Source of the DNA: Anaerolineales bacterium
GTDB lineage: Bacteria; Chloroflexota; Anaerolineae; Anaerolineales; Villigracilaceae
Direction of reading: 5' to 3'
Length of the DNA: 16,128 nucleotides
NCBI GenBank assembly: GCA_020847355.1
Contig: JADLCG010000074.1
Coordinates: forward strand, 1-16,128
This document shows, in pieces, positions 7,326 through 14,787 of the stretch (its first letter is position 1; each line of letters starts with the position of its first letter). The notes below the pieces were generated by a model, which had not been told where the DNA came from, did not search any database, and saw only the letters and a list, made by a program, of their open reading frames with translations. Made by a program: the position numbers and the translations under genes.

Positions 7326-8411
7326 ATGAAGAAGTTCTATTCTATCTTGGCCATTTTGGTCATTGCTTCCATGGCGCTCACTGCGTGCGGCGGAACTGCC
7401 GCCACCCCAGCCCCCGCCACCGAAGCCGCCGCCGCCAAACTTAAGGTTGGCGAAGTTACCGATATGGGCGGTATTGACGATAAATCCTTCAATGCTGGCG
7501 CGTATGCGGGTGTTGAAAAAGCCGTTGCCGAATTGGGCGTGGACGGCAAATATTTGGAATCCACCCAACAATCTGATTACGCTAAGAACATCCAACAATT
7601 GGTGACTGAAAAGACCGACTTGATCGTGACGGTTGGCTTCTTGCTCGGCGTGGATACCGCGAAAGCCGCCAAAGCGAATCCTGATACTAAATTTGCGATT
7701 GTGGATTACGCCTACCCAGACTGCGGACCCGACGGAAAAGAAGGCGAAACCTGCGGTTCCGCTTCCGAAATCCCCAACGTGTTGGGCCTTACCTTCCAAA
7801 CCAATGAAGCCGCTTTCTTAGCCGGTTACGCCGCCGCCGCTTCCACCACCACTGGCAAAGTCGCCACTTTCGGCGGTATCAACATCCCGACTGTGACCAT
7901 TTTCATGGAAGGCTTTGAAGCTGGCGTGAAGTATTACAACGCGCAAAAAGGAACTTCGGTTGAAGTTTTGGGCTGGGATAGCGCCGCGAAAGACGGTTCT
8001 TTCACCGGTAACTTTGACTCCACCGACGACGGACGCTCCTTCGCTGAATCCTTTGTTCAAGAAGGCGCCGACATCATCATGCCGGTAGCTGGTCCTGTGG
8101 GTCTCGGCTCGGCGGCTTACTGCCAAGAGAGCAAAGCCTGCAAGATCATCGGCGTGGATGTGGACTGGACTGTTTCCGCTTCCGAATACAAAGACGTGAT
8201 CTTGACCAGCGTTTTGAAGAACGTCAACGTGGCTGTGTTTGACACCATCAAAGCCGCGCAAGACGGTTCCTTCAAGGGCGGCATGTATGTTGGCACGCTC
8301 TCCAACGGCGGGCTTGGTTTAGCCGACGTGGCTGGCGCTTCTGACGAACTCAAAGGCGAACTCGAGACAGTCAAAAAAGGAATTATTGACGGTTCGATCT
8401 CCGTTAAATAA
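7326..8411 (+). CDS. BMP/PnrA-family lipoprotein, nucleoside-type ABC transporter binding protein
   Basis: This 361-aa protein is the extracytoplasmic binding component of the importer encoded downstream. The signal peptide ends in LTAC (lipidated C21), followed by an Ala/Pro/Thr linker (to about 37). The mature part has the BMP pattern: KVGEVTDMGGIDDKSFN (40-56), DLIVTVGF (98-105), TNEAAFLAGYAAA (159-171), GFEAGVKYY (196-204), GADIIMPVAG (247-256) and IIGVDVDW (274-281). The DDKSFN and VDVDW segments are pocket regions in PnrA-type purine-nucleoside binders. Cysteine pairs C133/C143 and C266/C272 could form disulfides. AGGAG lies 10 nt before the ATG. Its own promoter and a strong terminator isolate it from the ATPase gene, fitting high expression of the binding protein. 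Guanosine or another nucleoside is the likely ligand by family; this is not proven. Confidence 0.92.
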   Translation: MKKFYSILAILVIASMALTACGGTAATPAPATEAAAAKLKVGEVTDMGGIDDKSFNAGAYAGVEKAVAELGVDGKYLESTQQSDYAKNIQQLVTEKTDLIVTVGFLLGVDTAKAAKANPDTKFAIVDYAYPDCGPDGKEGETCGSASEIPNVLGLTFQTNEAAFLAGYAAAASTTTGKVATFGGINIPTVTIFMEGFEAGVKYYNAQKGTSVEVLGWDSAAKDGSFTGNFDSTDDGRSFAESFVQEGADIIMPVAGPVGLGSAAYCQESKACKIIGVDVDWTVSASEYKDVILTSVLKNVNVAVFDTIKAAQDGSFKGGMYVGTLSNGGLGLADVAGASDELKGELETVKKGIIDGSISVK

Positions 8412-8427
8412 TTTGCCTGACTAAAAT

Positions 8428-8463
8428 AAAAGGTCGGGGAAGGGTCCTCTTCCTCGACCTTTT
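8428..8463 (+). terminator. Intrinsic terminator after BMP2
   Basis: A 15-bp stem (8428-8442 with 8449-8463, one G-T wobble) has a 6-nt loop and a T run forming its 3' edge (8460-8463). It lies 16 nt after the BMP2 stop and separates the binding protein from the ATPase and permease genes. Confidence 0.88.
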
Positions 8464-8521
8464 CATATCTATTTCCATGAACCTTAAAGCTCTTTTTTAG
8501 AAATTGCAAACGGTCGCAGGC

Positions 8522-8527
8522 TATAAT
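8522..8527 (+). promoter_or_regulatory. -10 element of the ATPase-permease promoter
   Basis: A perfect TATAAT lies 54 nt before the true ATG of the ATPase gene. No good -35 is found at 16-18 nt (TTTAGA at 8497-8502 would need a 19-nt spacer), so basal strength may be modest or activator-dependent. The predicted start is near 8534. Confidence 0.5.
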
Positions 8528-8580
8528 AAATATAAGAAAGACCTTTGCGGTTGATGAATTTGCTTCACGGAGGGCCCGGC

Positions 8581-10110
8581 ATGACCAACGCTCTAGAATT
8601 GCAAGGAATTACCAAGCGCTTTCCCGGCGTACTTGCAAACGATCAAATCAGCATTACTTTGCGAGAAGGCAAGATTCTCGCGCTCTTGGGGGAAAACGGC
8701 GCAGGCAAAACTACTTTGATGAATATTCTCTACGGCTTATATAAACCGGACGAAGGTAAGATTCTCGTGCGCGGAAAAGAAGTCGAGATTCAAAACCCCA
8801 ACGACGCAATCGCCAACGGGATTGGCATGGTGCATCAGCATTTTATGCTGGTGCCGGTGATGACCGTAACTGAAAACGTCATGCTTGGCGTTGAGCCGAC
8901 AAAAAACGGCGTTTTTCTGGATCAAGAAAAAGTGGCGCGGCGCATCCGCGAAATTTCGGAACAATACGGGCTGGAAGTTGATCCTTCCGCCTATATCAAA
9001 GACCTACCCGTCGGCATTCAACAGCGCGTGGAGATCATCAAGGTTTTATATCGCCAAGCCGATATTCTAATTTTAGACGAGCCGACTGCAGTCCTTACCC
9101 CGCAAGAAGTGGAAGGGCTTTTCAAAATTTTGGAAACCTTGATCAAAAAAGGGAAATCCATCATCTTCATTACGCACAAACTCAAAGAAGTGCTAAACGC
9201 GGCGGACGATATTACCGTAATTCGTTTGGGTAAAGTCGTCGGCTCGATTGACCCACAAGAAGCGACGCCTGAAAAACTCGCCACCATGATGGTAGGGCGC
9301 GACGTGAATCTCGTCGTAGATAAACAGCCAGCCAAACCACAGGCGGCGGCGTTGGCGGTTACCGACTTAGCCGTGCGCGATGAAAATGAAAACTTATCCG
9401 TGCGCGGCATTTCGTTTGAAGTTCGCAAAGGCGAAATTTTAGGAATCGCCGGCGTGCAAGGCAACGGACAAACTGAATTGGTTTACGCCCTAACCGGTTT
9501 GCTCCCAGTTGAAAGCGGCGAGATTCAACTGCTGGGCGAGCCGATTCACAACGCCACGCCGCGCGCTATTTTAGAGCGGGGCGTAGCGCACGTGCCGGAA
9601 GACCGCCAACGTCACGGGTTGATTCTTTCCTTCCCCATTCACGATAATTTGATGCTCTGTACGTATTACAAAAAACCTTTCGCGCACGGCGTGGTCTTGC
9701 AAGAAAAAGCCATCTTTAGCAACGCAGAAGAACTCGTTGAGCAATATGACGTGCGCACGCCGAATATTTACGTCAATGTCGGCACGCTCTCTGGCGGCAA
9801 TCAACAGAAGGTGATCATTGCGCGCGAATTTTCACGTCCCATTGAATTATTGATCGCCTCGCAACCTACGCGCGGCTTGGACGTGGGTTCGATTGAATAC
9901 ATCCATAAACAAATTATCAAAAAACGAGACGAAGGCACGGGCGTAATCGTGGTCTCCTCCGAACTGGACGAGATCTTGGCGCTCTCAGATCGCATCGCCG
10001 TAATGTACAAAGGTCAAATCATGGATATTCTGGACGCGAAGAAAGCTAATAAAGAATATCTCGGCTTATTGATGGCTGGCATTCATCCATCTGAAACCTC
10101 AAAAAACTAA
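8581..10110 (+). CDS. ABC transporter ATP-binding protein, two fused NBDs, nucleoside/BMP type
   Basis: This 509-aa cytoplasmic ATPase energises the importer. The ATG at 8581 is chosen because GGAGGG (8569-8574) stands 6 nt before it; the frame is open further upstream, to a TTG at 8545. NBD1: Walker A GENGAGKT (38-45), Q-loop Q86, signature region LPVGIQQR (142-149), Walker B ILILDEP (162-168), switch H199. NBD2: Walker A is degenerate, GVQGNGQTE (291-299, no Lys-Thr), the signature LSGGNQQK (403-410) is intact, and Walker B is LLIASQP (423-429), with the usual Asp-Glu replaced by Ser-Gln. This asymmetry is usual in the sugar/nucleoside subfamily (YufO, NupA and RbsA relatives), so only one of the two ATP sites is catalytic. 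It lies 15 nt before the first permease gene. Confidence 0.94.
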   Translation: MTNALELQGITKRFPGVLANDQISITLREGKILALLGENGAGKTTLMNILYGLYKPDEGKILVRGKEVEIQNPNDAIANGIGMVHQHFMLVPVMTVTENVMLGVEPTKNGVFLDQEKVARRIREISEQYGLEVDPSAYIKDLPVGIQQRVEIIKVLYRQADILILDEPTAVLTPQEVEGLFKILETLIKKGKSIIFITHKLKEVLNAADDITVIRLGKVVGSIDPQEATPEKLATMMVGRDVNLVVDKQPAKPQAAALAVTDLAVRDENENLSVRGISFEVRKGEILGIAGVQGNGQTELVYALTGLLPVESGEIQLLGEPIHNATPRAILERGVAHVPEDRQRHGLILSFPIHDNLMLCTYYKKPFAHGVVLQEKAIFSNAEELVEQYDVRTPNIYVNVGTLSGGNQQKVIIAREFSRPIELLIASQPTRGLDVGSIEYIHKQIIKKRDEGTGVIVVSSELDEILALSDRIAVMYKGQIMDILDAKKANKEYLGLLMAGIHPSETSKN

Positions 10111-10125
10111 GAGGAGCTTAATTCT

Positions 10126-11310
10126 GTGAGCGCAACAGTACCTCCAATCAAACCAACTGAAGCTAAAAAAACCAGTTCCGCGCTGGGGCAAGCTTTATTA
10201 GTTCCTATACTCGCGGTGGTCACTGGCTTGATCATCGGCGCAATCGTGATCGTCGTCAGCGGCGCAAGCGTCGCCAAAGCGTACGGCGCTTTATTTGTCG
10301 GCTCGTTCGGCAACCCGCTGGATTTCTTTGCCGCATTAAAAACGCTATTCGCCAGCGGAGATAGCGCGGCGCTGATCAAAGCGATTTACCCATTTACTGA
10401 AAGTTTAGTAACCGCCACGCCTTATATTTTTGCCGGGTTGTCCGTGGCGGTGGGCTTTCGGTGCGGCTTATTCAACATTGGCGCGGAAGGTCAGTTCTTC
10501 GTGGGCGCGTTATGCTCCGCTTTTGTGGGGTATAGCCTCCAAGGCTTGCCCATGCTCATTCACCTGCCGTTGGCTTTATTGGGCGGCGCATTAGGCGGCG
10601 GAATTTGGGGCATGATTCCCGGCTATCTCAAAGCCCGCTTTGGCGCGCATGAAGTCGTCAACACCATTATGATGAATTGGATCGCCTTCAAATTAAGCGA
10701 TTGGCTCCTCAACGGTCCAATGAAAGCCTCTGGCTTTCGCCCAGTGACTCCCAACATTCAAGCCAGCGCCGAGCTACCGCGCTTCTTTTCGGACCCTTTG
10801 AGATTCAACCTCGGATTTTTTCTAGCCCTGCTCTTTGCGTATTTGGTCTATTGGTTTCTTTTCAAAACCACGCTTGGGTTTGAAATCCGTTCTGTGGGCG
10901 CCAACCCAGATGCGGCTAAATACGCGGGAATGAACATCATCAAAAATTTCGTGCTGGTGATGGCGATCTCCGGCGGGCTGGCGGGCTTAGCCGGTTCCGC
11001 GCAGGTACTTGGCGTAGATCATTGGGTTGGTCAGGGATTTTCTGCCGGTTATGGTTTCGATGCGATTGCGTTAGCTTTGCTGGGTAAAAGCCATCCTTTG
11101 GGCGTGGTCTTGGCGGCGCTACTCTTCGGCTTCCTGCGGAGCGGCGCAACCAATATGCAATCTATGGCTGGGATTCCAATTGACATCATCTCGATCATTC
11201 AAGGCTTAGTCATCGTCTTCATCGCCGCGCCGGATATCATCCGCTGGCTCTATCGTATTCGTTCGCTCAAAGCAGAAGAAACTGTGCTGACCCGCGGCTG
11301 GGGCAAATAA
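10126..11310 (+). CDS. ABC transporter permease 1 (BPD_transp_2, YufP/NupB-like)
   Basis: This 394-aa polytopic membrane protein begins at GTG, with GAGGAG about 9 nt upstream. It belongs to the branched-chain amino acid/ribose/nucleoside permease family. Hallmarks are GLFNIGAEGQFFVGA (114-128), the conserved glycine-rich stretch after segment 3, and the cytoplasmic loop GAHEVVNTIMMNWIA (173-187), where permeases of this class contact the ATPase. Later segments carry GFEIRSVGANPDAAKYAGMN (a typical loop) and GYGFDAIALALLGKSHPLG. The N-terminal tail (1-20) is polar. It is encoded 15 nt after the ATPase gene and 10 nt before permease 2, so the three are an operon and the two permeases probably form a heterodimeric channel. 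The family is firm; the substrate is inferred from the BMP partner. Confidence 0.92.
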   Translation: MSATVPPIKPTEAKKTSSALGQALLVPILAVVTGLIIGAIVIVVSGASVAKAYGALFVGSFGNPLDFFAALKTLFASGDSAALIKAIYPFTESLVTATPYIFAGLSVAVGFRCGLFNIGAEGQFFVGALCSAFVGYSLQGLPMLIHLPLALLGGALGGGIWGMIPGYLKARFGAHEVVNTIMMNWIAFKLSDWLLNGPMKASGFRPVTPNIQASAELPRFFSDPLRFNLGFFLALLFAYLVYWFLFKTTLGFEIRSVGANPDAAKYAGMNIIKNFVLVMAISGGLAGLAGSAQVLGVDHWVGQGFSAGYGFDAIALALLGKSHPLGVVLAALLFGFLRSGATNMQSMAGIPIDIISIIQGLVIVFIAAPDIIRWLYRIRSLKAEETVLTRGWGK

Positions 11311-11320
11311 TGAGGTTCGT

Positions 11321-12583
11321 ATGAAAATATCAACTTTAGCTAACAAAACCGCATCTGAAAAACGCAAGCAAATCGCGTATGGCATTGTTTTACTTTTAGC
11401 GGGTTTTCTCATCTACCTCTTCTTCGGCAGAAATGTCGAAGCCGGAGTTACCACCACCTTTGGGTTAAATATAGCCGGTTCGCAAGCGCTAAAAGTTCCG
11501 GACTTAATCGTCCCGGCACAAACCACCGTTTACATGATGATGGCGCTTGTCGTTTTCGTCGGCGCGTTTCAATTGGCGCGCGGAGTGCGCTCCACCGGCT
11601 TATTGCTCGGCATTTTGGCTTTCACCTTTGTCTTTGCTTTTCTCACTTGGGCGGCGCAGGCAAAATCCTTCAATTTGGCGGGGATGCTCAGTAGCATGTT
11701 GGTCCGCGCCACGCCCATCGCGCTGGCGGCTTTGTGCGGCGTGATCAGCGAACGCTCGGCGGTGATCAACATCGGCACCGAGGGGATCATGCTCATCTCC
11801 GCGCAAGTTGCGGTTGTGGTTGGCACTCTCACTAAAAATTTATACGCCGGCTTGCTCGCCGCGATCTTGATTGGCGGCGTAGTCGCCGCGCTTCATGCCG
11901 TCTTGGTCATCCGCTTCAAAGTGGATCAAATCGTCAGCGGCGTAGCGATCAACATTTTTGGCGCGGGCATCACCGCGTTCATCAGCTCGCGCTTTCTTCA
12001 ATCCGGGACCAATGCGCTCAACAATTCCGGCTCCTTTCCGATTATCTCCATCCCTATCCTTTCAAAAATTCCAATTTTGGGACCGATGTTATTTGAGAAT
12101 AATATCGTTGTGTACTTAATGGCGCTGACCGTGATCGCCATGCACATTGTTTTGTTTTACACCCCCTGGGGCCTCCGCACCCGCGCAGTGGGCGAACACC
12201 CCAAAGCCGCAGATACGCTTGGCGTAAACATCTACCTCATTCGTTATGTCAACGTGATCGTCGGCGGATTAATTGCCGGATTGGGCGGCGCTTACTTTAC
12301 GATCGGTTCAGTCGGCCGCTTTGACGAAGCGATGACCGCCGGTAAAGGTTTCATTGGCTTAGCCGCCATGATCTTCGGCAAATGGAATCCTTTTGGCGCA
12401 TTTTCTTCTTCCTTGCTGTTTGGCTTCGCGGATTCGCTTCAAGTTAAGCTTCAGATTCTCCGCATCCCCATCCCATCTGAATTTTTACTCATGGCTCCGT
12501 ACATCATCACAATGATCGTGCTAACCGGCATCATTGGGCGCGCCATTCCGCCCGCCGCCGACGGGCAACCTTACGAAAAATAA
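11321..12583 (+). CDS. ABC transporter permease 2 (BPD_transp_2, YufQ/NupC-like)
   Basis: This 420-aa polytopic membrane protein is the partner of permease 1. The core matches the family in SERSAVINIGTEGIMLISA (143-161), the ATPase-contact loop RFKVDQIVSGVAIN, the loop GLRTRAVGEHPKAADTLGVN and GKGFIGLAAMIFGKWNPFG. The N-terminal 110 residues include extra hydrophobic stretches (about 20-35, 68-85 and 92-112) with a soluble stretch between them, longer than in many YufQ-type permeases. GAGG lies 5 nt before the ATG, and the gap to permease 1 is 10 nt. A terminator follows at 12603-12634, closing the importer operon. Confidence 0.92.
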   Translation: MKISTLANKTASEKRKQIAYGIVLLLAGFLIYLFFGRNVEAGVTTTFGLNIAGSQALKVPDLIVPAQTTVYMMMALVVFVGAFQLARGVRSTGLLLGILAFTFVFAFLTWAAQAKSFNLAGMLSSMLVRATPIALAALCGVISERSAVINIGTEGIMLISAQVAVVVGTLTKNLYAGLLAAILIGGVVAALHAVLVIRFKVDQIVSGVAINIFGAGITAFISSRFLQSGTNALNNSGSFPIISIPILSKIPILGPMLFENNIVVYLMALTVIAMHIVLFYTPWGLRTRAVGEHPKAADTLGVNIYLIRYVNVIVGGLIAGLGGAYFTIGSVGRFDEAMTAGKGFIGLAAMIFGKWNPFGAFSSSLLFGFADSLQVKLQILRIPIPSEFLLMAPYIITMIVLTGIIGRAIPPAADGQPYEK

Positions 12584-12592
12584 TCAGCCTCG

Positions 12593-12679
12593 CGCAATCC
12601 GCATCAGCAGGAGTTCACATAAACTCCTGCTGATCATTTAAGCGGGCGCAATGGGTGATTATCAAAAAAGCGGATTGCG
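12593..12679. repeat. 10-bp inverted repeat bracketing the terminator
   Basis: CGCAATCCGC (12593-12602) and its perfect reverse complement GCGGATTGCG (12670-12679) are 67 nt apart. The left arm directly abuts the terminator stem. The right arm ends 1 nt before the TAGAAT -10 of the next gene. No protein or function can be assigned. Confidence 0.6.
12603..12634 (+). terminator. Intrinsic terminator after the permease operon
   Basis: A perfect 13-bp stem (12603-12615 with 12622-12634) has a 6-nt loop and is followed by CATTTAAG, a weak U-tract. It lies 19 nt after the stop of permease 2. Confidence 0.75.
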
Positions 12680-12680
12680 G

Positions 12681-12686
12681 TAGAAT
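12681..12686 (+). promoter_or_regulatory. -10 element of the first NBR1-type lipoprotein gene
   Basis: TAGAAT lies 28 nt before the chosen ATG, with a predicted start near 12693. No convincing -35 is found at 16-18 nt. The inverted-repeat arm GCGGATTGCG occupies the promoter spacer directly upstream. Confidence 0.45.
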
Positions 12687-12713
12687 CGTTGTAAATACTT
12701 CAGGAGAATGTCT

Positions 12714-13622
12714 ATGAAAAGCAAGTTTTGGATAGTAAATTACGCATTGGCAGTAACTTTGTTCTTAGCCTCTTGCAACCTACCCTCAGGTCAAAGTTCC
12801 GGAGATACGATCTCCACCGCCGCCGCCCAAACGGTTGAGGCTTCGCTCAGCGTGACCCCAAACATCACGCCAAGCTTCACTTCCACCATTGGGCCCACCT
12901 TTACGCCTTTCCCAACTCTGGCGCTCAGCACCAACACGCCTGCCGCCACCGCCACCTCCAACTGTAATGTTGCCCAATTCATTACGGACGTTACCATACC
13001 AGACGGCACAATCCTCGCGCCGAATGCAAACTTCACCAAAAAATGGAGATTGAAAAACGTCGGCTCGTGCGCGTGGAACGGCTTCACGTTGGCTTTCGAC
13101 AGCGGCGACGATATGAACGGACCCGCATCCAAGCCAGTCGCCGCCGTGAACCCGGGCCAGGAAATTGATCTTGAATTAAACCTCACCGCTCCAGCTACAG
13201 TTGGCAACTATCGCGGCTATTGGCGCTTGATCACCAACGGCAATGTGCTCGTCCCGGTGATCAATGGCTATCAGGGCAAAGCCTTTTATGTGGATATCAA
13301 AGTTCAAAATGCGGTGACCGCCACCTTCACCAACGCGCCCTTTGCCGTAACTGGCGTTAGCTTTACAAACACCGGCGGGTGCGGCGGCTTTACCGCCACC
13401 GCCAATATCACGGTTAATGGACCCGGAACAGTCAACTTCCACTGGATTAGAAGCGACGGCGGCGCCCCGCCCGTCCCTGCGCCTTTGGTTTTCGCCGCCG
13501 CCGGGACCCAAACTGCCAGCATCTCTTGGAACACCTCTGCCAGCGGAACGCATGGTTTTGACGTTTACATTGACAGCCCCAATCACCAGCAATTTGGAAG
13601 CGCAATTTTCACCTGCCCGTAA
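12714..13622 (+). CDS. Lipoprotein with NBR1-type (FW) Ig-like domain and second Ig-like domain, copy 1
   Basis: This 302-aa protein has an export signal ending in LASC (lipidated C21), a Thr/Ser/Pro-rich linker (about 45-82), an NBR1-type domain (about 84-197) and a C-terminal beta-rich domain (about 210-301). The NBR1/FW domain shows FTKKWRLKNVGSCAW with W111 and W121, then NYRGYWRL with W170. The fourth conserved Trp is Tyr (Y192, FYVDIKV). C84 and C119 are shared with both downstream paralogues; C223 and C301 bracket the second domain and may form a disulfide. The ATG at 12714 is preferred over the in-frame ATG at 12708 because GGAG sits 8 nt before the former and only 2 nt before the latter. 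Function is unknown; surface-attached binding or adhesion is inference. Confidence 0.85.
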   Translation: MKSKFWIVNYALAVTLFLASCNLPSGQSSGDTISTAAAQTVEASLSVTPNITPSFTSTIGPTFTPFPTLALSTNTPAATATSNCNVAQFITDVTIPDGTILAPNANFTKKWRLKNVGSCAWNGFTLAFDSGDDMNGPASKPVAAVNPGQEIDLELNLTAPATVGNYRGYWRLITNGNVLVPVINGYQGKAFYVDIKVQNAVTATFTNAPFAVTGVSFTNTGGCGGFTATANITVNGPGTVNFHWIRSDGGAPPVPAPLVFAAAGTQTASISWNTSASGTHGFDVYIDSPNHQQFGSAIFTCP

Positions 13623-13638
13623 AGGCTAAAGCGAAACA

Positions 13639-13670
13639 AAAGCGCGCCTAGGAGTTTCTAGGCGCGCTTT
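13639..13670 (+). terminator. Intrinsic terminator after FW lipoprotein 1
   Basis: A perfect 13-bp GC-rich stem (13639-13651 with 13658-13670) has a 6-nt loop, with TTTATTT at its 3' edge. It lies 16 nt after the stop codon. Confidence 0.88.
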
Positions 13671-13679
13671 ATTTAACAG

Positions 13680-13685
13680 TATAAT
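13680..13685 (+). promoter_or_regulatory. -10 element of FW lipoprotein 2
   Basis: A perfect TATAAT starts 9 nt after the preceding terminator stem, with a predicted start near 13692. AAAGGA precedes the ATG at 13711 by a normal distance. The -35 position falls inside the terminator hairpin and matches poorly. Confidence 0.5.
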
Positions 13686-13710
13686 CATTCCCTGCAAAGA
13701 AAGGAAAATC

Positions 13711-14688
13711 ATGTTCAATTTGGTCAAACAGAAAAATGTAATTGCCACGCTCATTCTGACAATTCTACTTTCCGCCTGTGGAGCCAACGCCACGCCAGAC
13801 CCATCCATCGCAACCGCCGTGGCGCAAACAGTCGCCGCGCAAAACGTCAGCGCCGCAACCGATACGCCGCTTCCCGCGCCCACCATCCAAGTCACGCAAG
13901 GTCCGCTTCAATTCATCCCCACGCTCACGCCGCTCGTGCCAATGGCTTCCGCCACGCTTCCAAAATCCACCGCCGCCGTCAAAACGGAATGCGGCAAAGC
14001 CAGCATGGTCAGCGAAACCGTTCCAGACGGCGCTATTTACGCGCCGAAAACTTCCTTCACAAAAACTTGGGAAATTAAGAACGAAAGCTCCTGTACTTGG
14101 GATACGACTTATAAAATTATCTTCTATGACGGCGAGATCATGGGCGGCGGTTATTATTACAACCTGCCGCAAATCGTCCCGCCCGGCGCCACCTTCCCGC
14201 TCTCGCTCGTACTCAAATCCCCAGAAGCGGACGGGACCTACACCTCAAAATGGATGTTGCAAACTCCAGAAGGCGCGAACTTTGGCGTGGGAGAATACAA
14301 CGCCCCATTCTACGCTCAAATCGTCGTCAACTCCTCCACAAAGCCGCAATACTCGATCATCTCCGTGGACTACAATGTTGTCCGCGATCCGCCAACTGGT
14401 TGCCCAGCTAACACGCGCTATACCGTGTACGCCACCCTCACCAGCGATGGACCGATCGAGATCACCTTGCAATGGTTGCAAGGAAGCGGCACGCCAGAGA
14501 CCGAACTGCTCCGCCCGCCGGTGGTTCTAAAATTTACCAAAGCGGAATCGCAGACCGTCTCGCATGATGCGGTCTTACATCTCGGCGCCACCCCCGGCAA
14601 CCAGCGCTGGAAAGCCATCGTCATTACCGACCCATACTATAAAGAGTTCTCTCACATCAACTACAAATACGATTGCGGCGACTACTAA
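13711..14688 (+). CDS. Lipoprotein with NBR1-type (FW) Ig-like domain and second Ig-like domain, copy 2
   Basis: This 325-aa paralogue of the preceding gene has a lipobox LSAC (C23), a stretch ATAVAQTVAAQ (35-45) resembling TAAAQTVEAS in copy 1, a Pro/Thr linker (about 50-90), an FW domain (about 94-206) and a C-terminal domain (about 213-323). FW tryptophans are W120, W130 and W181, with Tyr (Y201) at the fourth position as in copy 1. The cysteine pair C94/C128 matches copy 1, and C231/C322 frame the second domain as C223/C301 do there. The two C-terminal domains align by their Ser/Asn-Gly-Pro turn and the following H/Q-W strand (NFHWIR, TLQWLQ). Sequence divergence between the copies is high, so duplication is old. 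It has its own promoter and terminator. Role unknown. Confidence 0.85.
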   Translation: MFNLVKQKNVIATLILTILLSACGANATPDPSIATAVAQTVAAQNVSAATDTPLPAPTIQVTQGPLQFIPTLTPLVPMASATLPKSTAAVKTECGKASMVSETVPDGAIYAPKTSFTKTWEIKNESSCTWDTTYKIIFYDGEIMGGGYYYNLPQIVPPGATFPLSLVLKSPEADGTYTSKWMLQTPEGANFGVGEYNAPFYAQIVVNSSTKPQYSIISVDYNVVRDPPTGCPANTRYTVYATLTSDGPIEITLQWLQGSGTPETELLRPPVVLKFTKAESQTVSHDAVLHLGATPGNQRWKAIVITDPYYKEFSHINYKYDCGDY

Positions 14689-14698
14689 CTCAATTTTG

Positions 14699-14730
14699 AA
14701 AGAAGCCAGCCACTCGGCTGGCTTCTTTTT
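14699..14730 (+). terminator. Intrinsic terminator after FW lipoprotein 2
   Basis: A perfect 13-bp stem (14699-14711 with 14716-14728) has a 4-nt loop and a five-T run (14726-14730). It lies 10 nt after the stop codon. Confidence 0.9.
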
Positions 14731-14787
14731 GATTGGGAACAATCCGCCGCGCACAGCCGTCCTCATCAGTAGAAATTTGGAGGAAGC

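Noticed and set aside
7173..7799. 208-codon minus-strand frame over the ends of BMP1 and BMP2
   Set aside because: It is antisense to two clear coding frames, covers a mapped promoter and leader, and has Gly/Phe-rich content typical of an antisense frame.
8545..8580. Upstream TTG (8545) or ATG (8554) start for the ABC ATPase
   Set aside because: GGAGGG 6 nt before the ATG at 8581 fits that start, and homologues of the family begin just before the LELQGITKRFPG strand.
9451..9880. Second NBD of the ABC ATPase as a damaged domain
   Set aside because: Loss of the Walker A lysine and the ASQP Walker B are usual in this double-NBD subfamily; the LSGGNQQK signature is intact.
12708..12713. ATG at 12708 as start of FW lipoprotein 1
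   Set aside because: The Shine-Dalgarno GGAG is only 2 nt away; the ATG at 12714 has 8-nt spacing and gives a normal signal peptide.
13778..14530. 250-codon open frame overlapping FW lipoprotein 2
   Set aside because: The product is Pro/Arg/Ser-rich with no domain; the real frame has a lipobox, the FW motif and a terminator after its stop.
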